Of a stretch of 29,983 nt of DNA, positions 1-7,574 are shown in pieces; positions within the stretch are counted from its first letter, which is position 1; every line of letters begins with the position of its first letter. The stretch covers positions 1-29,983 of the forward strand of contig JBEBXQ010000047.1 in NCBI GenBank assembly GCA_040391535.1, read 5' to 3'. Below the pieces are notes generated by a model. It made no database searches, had not been told where the DNA came from, and saw nothing but the letters and a program-made list of their open reading frames with translations. The stretch comes from JBEBXQ01 sp040391535 (GTDB lineage: Bacteria > Bacteroidota > Bacteroidia > Cytophagales > Spirosomataceae). Both the position numbers and the translations under genes were made by a program.

Positions 1-38
1 CTACCAATATTACTGATCGGGGGATGCATCGGAGATAA

Positions 39-59
39 GGAGCATGGAGTATGGAGCAT
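39..59. repeat. Short 7-bp tandem repeat
   Basis: Three contiguous 7-bp units read GGAGCAT, GGAGTAT, GGAGCAT. A fourth degenerate copy (GGAGATA) starts at 31, one base out of register. The array sits directly beside a terminator-like hairpin in non-coding DNA. No function can be assigned. Confidence 0.6.
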
Positions 60-84
60 AAAAAAGCAGGAATACATTTCCTGC
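60..84 (-). terminator. Rho-independent terminator-like hairpin, minus strand
   Basis: A 7-bp perfect stem (66-72 with 78-84, GCAGGAA/TTCCTGC) has a 5-nt loop and is followed on the minus strand by six T (60-65). It would end a minus-strand transcript, but no minus-strand gene is recognisable between it and the tRNA at 484, which has its own terminator. Confidence 0.6.
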
Positions 85-447
85 CGGGTACTTTAAATTA
101 TTGATGACTGAATCGCTTCATCCGCCCTCATGACAGGCCGTGCTTGCTAATGAAGCTCCCCCTGATGTTCCCCATGCTTTTACCAATTGTTTAACCTGGT
201 GGCAAATTGGATTTCCTATAAAACTTCTATAAATTTCTTTCCCTCAAGTAGGAAATACGAATACCGGATTAATGTCAAATAATAAACCAGTGGAGTTGCT
301 AACTTCTTCGATTGGCCAATTCACCATACAAATCATCAAGGCATCCAGGACTTTGAAAGCTACTGAATCGTTTCTTCAGGGGGTAATTAATTTTCACTCT
401 GTACGGTACGTACGTGTGTTTTTGTCCCGGATATTGTCCCCAAAAGC
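85..447. other. Intergenic stretch, no gene recognised
   Basis: No supported gene is seen here. A 66-codon open frame starting at 272 runs into the tRNA terminator, matches no family I recognise, and is treated as chance. A 10-bp palindrome ATTGGCCAAT near 312 and a repetitive GTACGGTACGTACGTG near 401 are the only visible local patterns. Confidence 0.5.
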
Positions 448-470
448 AAAAAAGCCCCTATTGGGGCTTT
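448..470 (-). terminator. Terminator of the tRNA-Ser transcript
   Basis: A perfect 8-bp stem AAAGCCCC/GGGGCTTT (451-458 with 463-470) has a TATT loop. On the minus strand it is followed by a run of T continuing to 448. It lies 13 bases past the tRNA 3' end, a classic intrinsic terminator. Confidence 0.85.
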
Positions 471-483
471 AAATGCTATTTTG

Positions 484-568
484 CAGAGAGAGAGGGATTC
501 GAACCCCCGGTGCCTCGCGGCACAACGGTTTTCAAGACCGCCGCAATCGACCACTCTGCCATCTCTCT
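484..568 (-). tRNA. tRNA-Ser (anticodon UGA)
   Basis: Read on the minus strand, the molecule folds as a class II tRNA of 85 nt. The acceptor stem is AGAGAGA/TCTCTCT. The anticodon stem GCGGT/ACCGT encloses the loop CTTGAAA, which gives anticodon UGA. A long variable arm (TGCCGCGAGGCA) is typical of serine tRNAs, and the T arm carries TTCGAAT. The discriminator is G; the next bases are CAA, so the CCA tail is not encoded and must be added after transcription. It is flanked by its own promoter and terminator, which indicates a single-gene unit. Confidence 0.96.
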
Positions 569-604
569 AAAGAACGTCGTTTGTTCGTGTATCAAACGTG
601 GGTG

Positions 605-634
605 CAAAAGTAATAGCAATTTCCGATTTGTCAA
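605..634 (-). promoter_or_regulatory. Promoter of tRNA-Ser (Bacteroidota consensus)
   Basis: On the minus strand a TTG (632-634) is followed after 19 bases by TActTTTG (605-612), an exact match to the Bacteroidota -7 consensus TAnnTTTG. The predicted start near 600 leaves a leader of about 30 nt before the tRNA 5' end at 568. Confidence 0.8.
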
Positions 635-866
635 GCACTTTTTATAAAAAAATTATCACTAAATCGCACACTCCTGGTTTTCAGCCATCTTTTGAATAAA
701 AAAAATGATCCGGTATTGCATTTTCAGATCCTTGTCTATCCTGAATTTTATCTCATCATGAACATCCTTTCGCTTTGTCCATTTAATTTTTTCAACGCTT
801 TTCCTAAAATTTCACTTATTTGCACTCACGCTACGTATAGAATGAACCAATCCACAAACTTAAAAA

Positions 867-2645
867 ATGACCATCTGGCAAGTATTTAAAAGACTCCAAC
901 CTTTCGTCAAACCCTACAGGAAAAAGATTTTCCTGGCGTTATTGTTAACGCTGTTTGGCTCACTTACGGCTCAGGTAAACCCATTGGTGCTTCAATATAC
1001 CGTTGATTCGGTACAGGGCATGCTGGAAAAAGGAATGAACGTACAGCAGGGCGCTACCCTGCTGATAGAAATATCGGTTGTTTTGTTTATGAAGGAAATC
1101 ATCAACTCCTTTATCATTTTCGGCCAACGCTTCTTTGGTGAAAAAATCCGGATTAACATATCCGGGGACCTTGCACAGGCTGCTGTCTACCGTATTCTGA
1201 CCTATAATCTGAGCTTTTATAGTACTGACAATAATCAAAAAGGAAAATTGCAGGTAAGGGTTGACCGCGGTATAGAATTCCTTACCCGGCTGATCCAGAA
1301 TTTCTTTATTGATATTTTGCCACTTTTTGCCAATTCGATTGTCGCATTAGCCATTATGTTTTCTGCTAATTTTTATGTCGGACTTGTCGCGCTGCTGATC
1401 CTGCCTGTTTACTTTTCGGTCAGCTATCATCAGGCCGGGAAACTTCGTGGTGTCAGAAGAACGCTGAAAAACCAAAGAGAGAACAAAAGTGCGGGACTGA
1501 TTAATCTGATTGAGTCTATTCAGGTCATCAAATCGTTTGTACGCGAAAAATACGAAGGCTGGAAACAACTGGATCTTCAGCTTCAGCTGATGGGATCACA
1601 GCTGAAAACCCGTAAAACGAACTTCGTGTATGACGGCCTGAAAAGCTTTGTGGAACAGATTGGCGTGGTACTGATCATTATCCTTACGGCTTACCTGGTA
1701 CTGGACGGACAAATGACCATTGGCGCGATCATGTTTCATATCATGCTGTTTAATAATGTTTCTGCACCAATCCGGCAGTTACACCGTATCTACGACGAGA
1801 TGAATGATGCGCTGACCTACTCCGAAGGTTTCTTTGAAATTCTGGACGAAGAAAGTGCTGTAGAAAAAAGCGGAGCAACAGCCCCTGACGTAATCAAAGG
1901 AAACTTCAGGCTCCATCATGTCGATTTTACCTATCCCAATGGCACAAAAGCGCTGAGTGACATCAATATGGAAATCAAAGCCGGTCAGACGACGGCGCTG
2001 GTAGGACTTTCGGGAGCCGGAAAAAGCACTCTGATTAACCTGCTGGTTAATTTTTATCAGCCCGATTCGGGCGAATTATTACTGGACGGTATTCCGTTAG
2101 CCGATTATGATCTGGACAGTCTGAGAAATGCTACCGGTATGGTGCTTCAGAAAAACCATATTTTCAAAGGCTCTATCGAAGAGAATATCAGGTATGGGAA
2201 AATGGATGCTACGCTGGAAGAAGTAATGCATGCAGCCAAACAGGCCTCTCTGCATGAACAGATCATGGAATTACCCAATCAATACCAATCGGATGCGCAG
2301 TTACTTTCCGGCGGACAGCAGCAGCGGATTGCCATTGCACGGTTGTTCCTCAAAAACCCGCCCATTATATTTCTGGACGAACCCACTGCCAGCCTGGATG
2401 CCATTGCTACCGAGCAGATCAAAAACAGTCTGGATGCCATTAAGCAGGGCCGTACAGTGATTATTATTTCCCATAGCCTTTCGCAGATTATTGACTCCGA
2501 TCAGATTTATGTGATGAAGAAAGGCCGGGTAGCCGAGCATGGGTCGCATGAAGAACTGTACAAAATGAATGGTGTATACCGCGAAATATTCGATGCTTCG
2601 GCCCGAAGCCTTAATCTGGATAAAATTGCGAAGACGATGGAATAA
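867..2645 (+). CDS. ABC transporter, fused permease and ATPase half-transporter
   Basis: This 592-residue type IV ABC half-transporter of the MsbA/MdlB-like exporter group probably works as a homodimer in the inner membrane. The N-terminal half (about residues 15-310) holds the transmembrane domain, with hydrophobic segments around 20-45, 70-90, 145-185 and 255-295. The ATPase half carries Walker A GLSGAGKST (380-388), signature LSGGQ (480-484), Walker B IIFLDEPTA and the switch His in ISHS. All catalytic motifs are intact, so it should hydrolyse ATP. The ATG at 867 follows an A-rich tract without a Shine-Dalgarno, as is normal here. It is a single gene that ends at a hairpin shared with convergent dnaJ. 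The substrate (lipid, peptide or drug) cannot be told from sequence. Confidence 0.93.
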   Translation: MTIWQVFKRLQPFVKPYRKKIFLALLLTLFGSLTAQVNPLVLQYTVDSVQGMLEKGMNVQQGATLLIEISVVLFMKEIINSFIIFGQRFFGEKIRINISGDLAQAAVYRILTYNLSFYSTDNNQKGKLQVRVDRGIEFLTRLIQNFFIDILPLFANSIVALAIMFSANFYVGLVALLILPVYFSVSYHQAGKLRGVRRTLKNQRENKSAGLINLIESIQVIKSFVREKYEGWKQLDLQLQLMGSQLKTRKTNFVYDGLKSFVEQIGVVLIIILTAYLVLDGQMTIGAIMFHIMLFNNVSAPIRQLHRIYDEMNDALTYSEGFFEILDEESAVEKSGATAPDVIKGNFRLHHVDFTYPNGTKALSDINMEIKAGQTTALVGLSGAGKSTLINLLVNFYQPDSGELLLDGIPLADYDLDSLRNATGMVLQKNHIFKGSIEENIRYGKMDATLEEVMHAAKQASLHEQIMELPNQYQSDAQLLSGGQQQRIAIARLFLKNPPIIFLDEPTASLDAIATEQIKNSLDAIKQGRTVIIISHSLSQIIDSDQIYVMKKGRVAEHGSHEELYKMNGVYREIFDASARSLNLDKIAKTME

Positions 2646-2648
2646 CAA

Positions 2649-2679
2649 AAGAGGGACGACCAGTCCGGCCGTCCCTCTT
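2649..2679. terminator. Bidirectional terminator between the ABC transporter and dnaJ
   Basis: A perfect 10-bp stem, AAGAGGGACG (2649-2658) with CGTCCCTCTT (2670-2679), has an 11-nt loop. It lies between convergent stop codons. The minus-strand side is followed by TTTTGTT and so is the stronger terminator. Confidence 0.75.
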
Positions 2680-2700
2680 AAGATTAATTTTCATCTGTGA

Positions 2701-3861
2701 TCAGTGAAAAAAATCTTTCATTTTATCAAAGAAACTCTTTTCGTTTTTGCCTGGTTTGGGATGGAAATTCGGAGAATCTTTCAGTTTTTCCAGCATTTCT
2801 TTTTCTTCAGCTGATAAGGCCGCAGGTGTCCATACACCTACATGTACCAGTTGATCTCCTCTTCCGTATCCGTTAAGATCCTTAATTCCTTTACCTTTCA
2901 GGCGCAGGATTTTTCCGGCTTGTGTACCGGCTTCGATATTGATTTTAGCCTTACCATCAATGGTTGGTATTTCTACTGAAGTGCCTAAAGCGACATCCGG
3001 AAAGCTCAGATGAAGATCATACACCACATTATTACCGTCCCGTTTCAGGTTAGCATCCTCTTCCTCCTCAATTACAATCAGTAAATCACCAGGTACACCA
3101 CCTCTTTGCGGCGCGTTTCCTTTGCCTGACATGGATAGCTGCATCCCTTCTCCTACACCGCCGGGAATATTCAGGTTAATCATATCATCCTGCATCAGAC
3201 GGCCTTCGCCCGCACAGGAAGTACAACGTTCGCTGATAATTTTACCATCACCGTTACAGTTTGGACAGGTACTTGTAGACACCATTTGTCCGAGCATCGT
3301 GTTCACTACTCTTCTCACCTGCCCTGACCCGTTACAGGAGCTGCAATTGGTCAGCGAGGTTCCGTTTTTGGCACCATTTCCCCCACAGGTAGTACAGGAA
3401 ACATATCTTTTTACCTTAATTTTTTTCTCCGCTCCGTTAGCAATTTCCTGAAGGTTCAGCTTGAGTTTGATCCTGAGATCGGATCCTCGCTTTACGCGGC
3501 GTCCGCCACTGGTGCGCGCTCCGCCAAACATTTCACCGAAAGGACTGCTGTCTCCGAAGATATCTCCGAATTGGGAGAAAATATCATCCATGCTGAAACC
3601 TCCGCCGCCATAAGCACCACCACCTGCAGCTCCGCCCATCCCGGCATGACCAAACTGGTCATAACGCTGGCGTTTCTGGTCATCACTCAGCACACTGTAA
3701 GCTTCAGCCGCCTCTTTAAATTTTTCCTCCGCCGTAGGATCATCCTGGTTTTTATCAGGGTGAAATTTTATCGCCAGTTTGCGGTATGCTTTTTTGATCT
3801 CATCAGCACTGGCCGATTTTTCCACACCCAGCACTTCGTAAAAATCTCTTTTCTTTGACAT
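2701..3861 (-). CDS. dnaJ: Chaperone protein DnaJ (Hsp40)
   Basis: DnaJ is the DnaK co-chaperone that binds unfolded clients and stimulates DnaK ATP hydrolysis. The 386-residue protein has the full type I architecture. The J domain (about 5-70) carries HPD at 34-36. A glycine/phenylalanine-rich linker (about 75-120) follows. The zinc-binding domain has four CxxCxGxG repeats (CTTCGGNG, CSSCNGSG, CPNCNGDG, CTSCAGEG), then come the C-terminal client-binding beta domains. The start at 3861 (MSKKRDFYEVLG) matches the family N-terminus. It lies 28 bases downstream of grpE in the same orientation and is almost certainly co-transcribed. dnaK is not in the window. Confidence 0.98.
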   Translation of the reverse strand: MSKKRDFYEVLGVEKSASADEIKKAYRKLAIKFHPDKNQDDPTAEEKFKEAAEAYSVLSDDQKRQRYDQFGHAGMGGAAGGGAYGGGGFSMDDIFSQFGDIFGDSSPFGEMFGGARTSGGRRVKRGSDLRIKLKLNLQEIANGAEKKIKVKRYVSCTTCGGNGAKNGTSLTNCSSCNGSGQVRRVVNTMLGQMVSTSTCPNCNGDGKIISERCTSCAGEGRLMQDDMINLNIPGGVGEGMQLSMSGKGNAPQRGGVPGDLLIVIEEEEDANLKRDGNNVVYDLHLSFPDVALGTSVEIPTIDGKAKINIEAGTQAGKILRLKGKGIKDLNGYGRGDQLVHVGVWTPAALSAEEKEMLEKLKDSPNFHPKPGKNEKSFFDKMKDFFH

Positions 3862-3889
3862 GATTGTCTGATGTATTATTGCTTACAAA

Positions 3890-4468
3890 TTACTGACCGA
3901 CAACCACTTTGGCATAACGGACCACTTTATCATTAAGGAAATAGCCTTTTTCAACTTCATCAATAACTTTTCCCTTCATATCTTCTGATTGTGCCGGAAA
4001 CTGCGCTACTGATTCATGAATTTCAGCGTCAAAATTTTCACCGACAGCATTCATGGGTTTTACCCCTTTTGATTCAAGTGTTTTGAAAAACTTCTGATAA
4101 ATCAGATTTACTCCTTCCTTTAAAGCTTCCAGATCACTGGAGGTTTCAAAAGAATTGGAAGCACGTTCAAAATCGTCAATAACAGGTAAAAGGCTTCTGA
4201 CCAGATCTGCATTGGCAGTTCCGATCAGTTCGAGCTTTTCTTTTGACGTACGACGTCTGAAATTCTCAAAATCCGCATATAACCTCAGGTATTTTTCTTT
4301 TAATTCGGCCACTTCTTCTGCCAGTTTGCCTTCTTCACCGGCTTCCTGATCAGCATGGCCGGAAATTGTATCCTCAGTACCGGTCACCTCTGCCTGATTG
4401 TCAGTATTTTCTTCAAAAACCTCTTCCTGCTCTTTATTCTCAGTTTGCTCTTGTGTATTTTCAGCCAT
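3890..4468 (-). CDS. grpE: Nucleotide exchange factor GrpE
   Basis: GrpE releases ADP from DnaK and completes the DnaK-DnaJ cycle in the cytoplasm. The 192-residue protein has an acidic, low-complexity N-terminus rich in Glu (about 1-50). A long coiled-coil helix follows, containing the typical LRLYADFENFRRRT stretch. The C-terminal beta domain ends with a region like the GrpE signature (YFLNDKVVRYAKVVV). Length is close to the usual 170-200. It is the first gene of a grpE-dnaJ pair, a common Bacteroidota order. A short inverted repeat TTCAT-GAC-ATGAA lies upstream at 4494-4506, but I cannot assign it to a known heat-shock operator. Confidence 0.97.
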   Translation of the reverse strand: MAENTQEQTENKEQEEVFEENTDNQAEVTGTEDTISGHADQEAGEEGKLAEEVAELKEKYLRLYADFENFRRRTSKEKLELIGTANADLVRSLLPVIDDFERASNSFETSSDLEALKEGVNLIYQKFFKTLESKGVKPMNAVGENFDAEIHESVAQFPAQSEDMKGKVIDEVEKGYFLNDKVVRYAKVVVGQ

Positions 4469-4587
4469 TATTATACTATTTTTATACTTTCACTTCATGA
4501 CATGAATTGGTCAAAATATCTTTGCCAAAGCCTTAAAACTGCCAACATGACATAAATACATTATCTGAATGTTAACAATGCGTCATG

Positions 4588-4620
4588 TTGCATTGAGCTG
4601 GCAATTTAACCCTATATTTG
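4588..4620 (+). promoter_or_regulatory. Promoter of the queG cluster
   Basis: TAtaTTTG at 4613-4620 is an exact -7 consensus. A TTG lies upstream at 4588-4590 (spacing 22) or 4593-4595 (spacing 17). The predicted start falls at about 4624-4626, on or just before the queG ATG at 4626, so the transcript would be leaderless or nearly so. Confidence 0.65.
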
Positions 4621-4625
4621 TTGTT

Positions 4626-5585
4626 ATGATCGTTCAGGAACTCATATATCAGCAGCGAAGTCAAAAAGTAAAAGAACTGGCTCTAAGGAACGGTTTTGAA
4701 CTTTGTGGCATTTCCAAAGCCGGGTTCCTGGAGCAGGAAGCCCCCCGGCTGGAAAACTGGCTTAATAAGAACCATAATGGCAAAATGGAATGGATGAACA
4801 ACCATTTCGACAAACGCCTGGATCCGACGTTACTGGTAGACGGCGCACGGTCGGTTATTTCAGTTTTGCTTAATTATTTCCCTGAAAAAAGGCTGCCTGA
4901 GGGAGAGAATGATCTCAAAATATCCAAATACGCCTACGGTAAGGATTATCATTATGTGCTGAAGGATAAGCTGAAAAATCTTATCTGCGACATTGAAAAT
5001 GAAATCGGTGAAATCAACGGACGCGTATTTGTAGATTCAGCACCGGTTATGGATAAAGTGTGGGCGCAAAAAAGCGGACTTGGCTGGATAGGCAAAAACA
5101 GCAACCTCATCAACAGGCAAAACGGCAGCTTCTTTTTTATCGGGGAAATCATCTCTGACCTTGAGCTGTCTGCTGATGATCAGCAGACCGACCATTGCGG
5201 CACCTGTACCCGGTGTATGGATGCCTGTCCGACGGATGCCATTTCTGAACCTTATCAGGTAAACGGAAGCAAGTGCATCAGCTATTATACAATAGAGCTT
5301 AAAGAAGCTATTCCTGAAGAAGTAAAGGGTAAATTTGAAAACTGGATTTTCGGTTGCGATATCTGCCAGGATGTTTGTCCGTGGAACCGGTTTTCCAAAC
5401 CACATCATATTCCCGAATTCCGTATCGCGGATCCGTTAAAAAACTTCAGCAAAGGCGACTGGCTGGAAATGACTGAAGAAATTTTTAAGGAGGTATTCCG
5501 CCAATCTCCTCTGAAAAGAAGTAAATTCGAGGGTATTACCAGAAATATCAGTTTCGTTCAGCGATCTGAAAGTCCAGCCGATTAA
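4626..5585 (+). CDS. queG: Epoxyqueuosine reductase QueG
   Basis: QueG reduces epoxyqueuosine to queuosine in the wobble base of tRNAs, using cobalamin and two [4Fe-4S] clusters. Two ferredoxin-like cysteine motifs are visible: CGTCTRCMDACP and, further on, CDICQDVCPWN. The DSAPVMDKVWAQKSGLGWIGKN segment (given here as DSAPVMDK, then GLGWIGKN) is characteristic of the family. The protein is about 319 residues, shorter than the 379-residue E. coli enzyme, and ends soon after the cluster domain. I chose the ATG at 4626 because MIVQELIYQQRSQKVKELA aligns with the usual N-terminus; the in-frame ATG at 4569 lies upstream of the predicted promoter box. It is first in a same-strand run with the stress protein, corA and murF-alr. 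Confidence 0.93.
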   Translation: MIVQELIYQQRSQKVKELALRNGFELCGISKAGFLEQEAPRLENWLNKNHNGKMEWMNNHFDKRLDPTLLVDGARSVISVLLNYFPEKRLPEGENDLKISKYAYGKDYHYVLKDKLKNLICDIENEIGEINGRVFVDSAPVMDKVWAQKSGLGWIGKNSNLINRQNGSFFFIGEIISDLELSADDQQTDHCGTCTRCMDACPTDAISEPYQVNGSKCISYYTIELKEAIPEEVKGKFENWIFGCDICQDVCPWNRFSKPHHIPEFRIADPLKNFSKGDWLEMTEEIFKEVFRQSPLKRSKFEGITRNISFVQRSESPAD

Positions 5586-5605
5586 TAACCAAAACCTGAT
5601 TCCCG

Positions 5606-6436
5606 ATGAAAAATATCATTGTACCGGTAGATTTTTCCCCAAATTCAGAGCGTGCACTGAAAGCCGCGAAAATCATTGTAGGAAAAAGAGCAAGGAAACT
5701 CATCATTGTCCACGCTTATCAGCCCTATATACCGGATATCTCCATCCCTACTGCGATTGACATACCTATTGATGCCGAGCTGGAAAATTCTTTCAGAGAA
5801 AAACTGAAACAATACGTTGAAGAAGCGAAAGAAGAAGGCTTTGAAGCAGAGGCGCTGCTGGGCATCGGCAGTGTGCATACGGTGGTGTTCGATGCCATTA
5901 AAAAATATGAGTCAGTAGGCGTAGTCATAGGCCGTACAGGAAGTGGTGGTTTTTTTGACAAACTGATCGGAAGTGCAGCGACCAGTATCGCGCTTGATGC
6001 CCCCTGTCCTGTTCTGATTATTCCTCCTGAATCAAAAGAACCCGAAGCTTTCAAAAAAATTGTATATGCAACCCAACTGGAGTACGACGAAAATCATATC
6101 CTGAGTGAAGTTATTCCGCTGGTCAATGAACTGCAGGGTGATCTGACCTTCCTTAAGGTACTTGCGCCCAATCAGCCGAACATACAGCCGGATGCGCAGT
6201 TTATCGCTCAGATTCAGGATCAGTTCGGTATTCCTGACAGCCGGTTTATCACCCGTGAAGCGAGCAGCATCTCGGAAGGACTCTCCGGTTACTGTGAAGA
6301 AAATGACACTGAACTACTGATTGTGTCTACCCGTCAGCGGGGATTTCTTGAAGCATTTATCATCAATCCGAGCATTACCAGGAAACTGATTGTCAATACA
6401 CACATTCCACTGCTGGTTTACCATATCAAAGAGTAA
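5606..6436 (+). CDS. Tandem-domain universal stress protein
   Basis: This 276-residue cytoplasmic protein has two UspA domains in tandem (about 1-145 and 146-276), twice the length of single-domain Usp proteins. The first domain starts MKNIIVPVDFS and carries an intact ATP-binding signature G-x2-G-x9-G-S (GRTGSGG, then IGSAATS), so it probably binds ATP. The second domain keeps the fold (LLIVSTRQRG, then PLLVYH) but has no glycine motif in the same place and is likely non-nucleotide-binding. It lies 20 bases after queG and 10 before corA, suggesting an operon. The role (stress survival or signalling) is inferred from the family only. Confidence 0.92.
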   Translation: MKNIIVPVDFSPNSERALKAAKIIVGKRARKLIIVHAYQPYIPDISIPTAIDIPIDAELENSFREKLKQYVEEAKEEGFEAEALLGIGSVHTVVFDAIKKYESVGVVIGRTGSGGFFDKLIGSAATSIALDAPCPVLIIPPESKEPEAFKKIVYATQLEYDENHILSEVIPLVNELQGDLTFLKVLAPNQPNIQPDAQFIAQIQDQFGIPDSRFITREASSISEGLSGYCEENDTELLIVSTRQRGFLEAFIINPSITRKLIVNTHIPLLVYHIKE

Positions 6437-6446
6437 TACTCCCTGA

Positions 6447-7529
6447 ATGATGGCTAGAAGACGCGGCTCCAGGAAAAAAATTGTTCACAATCTGCTCACG
6501 TCACCAGGTACCCTTCAGTACCTGGGACGTGAAGTTTCAGGTCCTTCCGGAATCCTGGAGATCACCTATAATGCGTCATTTATTGAAATACGTAAAATAA
6601 CGGACCTGAAAGACCTTCAGCCGGCAACCACTCAGCATGTCAATACCTGGATCCATGTGAACGGTATCCATAACGCAGATACTATCGCCCGGATTGGTAA
6701 TCTCTATCAGTTACATCCGCTTCTTCAGGAAAACGTGATGAATGCCTACCGTAAACCCAAGCTGGATTCGTATAAGGATGATCAGCAATTCCTTTCTGTT
6801 AAGACCCTGCAACCCGTTAACAATGGCGAAGATCTGGGTATTGAGCAGGTTTCCTTTGTGTTAGGGCCTGATCTCCTAATCAGTTTTCAGGAACACGGTG
6901 AACATAACGTCTTTGAACCCATCCTGAACCGGTTAAAGGCATCGGTTGGTAAAACCCGGACAATGGGGACCGACTACCTGCTGTACGCACTGACCGACAT
7001 GGTGATTGACCAGTATTTCATTGCAGCCGACAGCCTCGACGAACGTTTGTCAGCACTGGAAGAAATGGTGATTGAAGGCAAATCCACAGAAACTTTACAT
7101 GCCATTTATGAACTGAAAAGAGACATTACGTCTGCGCGTCGTGTGATTGCACCGGTCAGGGAAATGCTGAATCAGCTGATCCGCGATGAACTTCCGCAGA
7201 TACGCAATGAAATTCTTCCCTATCTCCGTGACTCCTACGATCATGTTATTCAGATCCTCGATATGCTTGATTCAGCCCGGGATGTCATCGCCAGCCTTGT
7301 GGACATACATCTGTCTACATTAAGTAACCGCATGAATCAGATCATGAAAACGCTCACTATCTTCTCAGCGATCTTCCTGCCTGTTACTTTCATTGTGGGG
7401 GTTTATGGTATGAATTTTCCCGATATTCCCGAATTTTCCATACCCCATGGTTATTTTTGGGTATGGGGTGTTATGATTACCATTACGGTTTCACTCATTA
7501 CTTTTTTTAAATACAAAAGATGGATGTAG
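6447..7529 (+). CDS. corA: Magnesium/cobalt transporter CorA
   Basis: CorA forms a pentameric inner-membrane channel for Mg2+ (and Co2+). The 360-residue protein has a large soluble N-terminal domain with long helices (about 1-300). Two C-terminal transmembrane helices follow, the first ending in the selectivity motif GMN (VGVYGMNFP, about residue 325). The chain ends with the positively charged FKYKRWM, as in many CorA proteins. Two adjacent ATG codons (6447 and 6450) are possible starts. It begins 10 bases after the stress protein stop, so it is probably in the same transcript. No upstream Mg2+ sensor could be seen. Confidence 0.94.
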   Translation: MMARRRGSRKKIVHNLLTSPGTLQYLGREVSGPSGILEITYNASFIEIRKITDLKDLQPATTQHVNTWIHVNGIHNADTIARIGNLYQLHPLLQENVMNAYRKPKLDSYKDDQQFLSVKTLQPVNNGEDLGIEQVSFVLGPDLLISFQEHGEHNVFEPILNRLKASVGKTRTMGTDYLLYALTDMVIDQYFIAADSLDERLSALEEMVIEGKSTETLHAIYELKRDITSARRVIAPVREMLNQLIRDELPQIRNEILPYLRDSYDHVIQILDMLDSARDVIASLVDIHLSTLSNRMNQIMKTLTIFSAIFLPVTFIVGVYGMNFPDIPEFSIPHGYFWVWGVMITITVSLITFFKYKRWM

Positions 7530-7574
7530 CGAGCAGCTTTTAAGTTTATCTTTACAACAAACTTTGTAAAGCGT

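Noticed and set aside
272..472. A 66-codon open frame, and another at 414-647
   Set aside because: They cross the tRNA terminator and the tRNA gene itself and match no family; chance frames.
960..1238. Many long open frames opposite or inside real genes
   Set aside because: They are shadows of strongly supported genes and have no family features.
4569..4625. Upstream ATG start for queG
   Set aside because: It precedes the predicted promoter box and the extra residues do not match the family.
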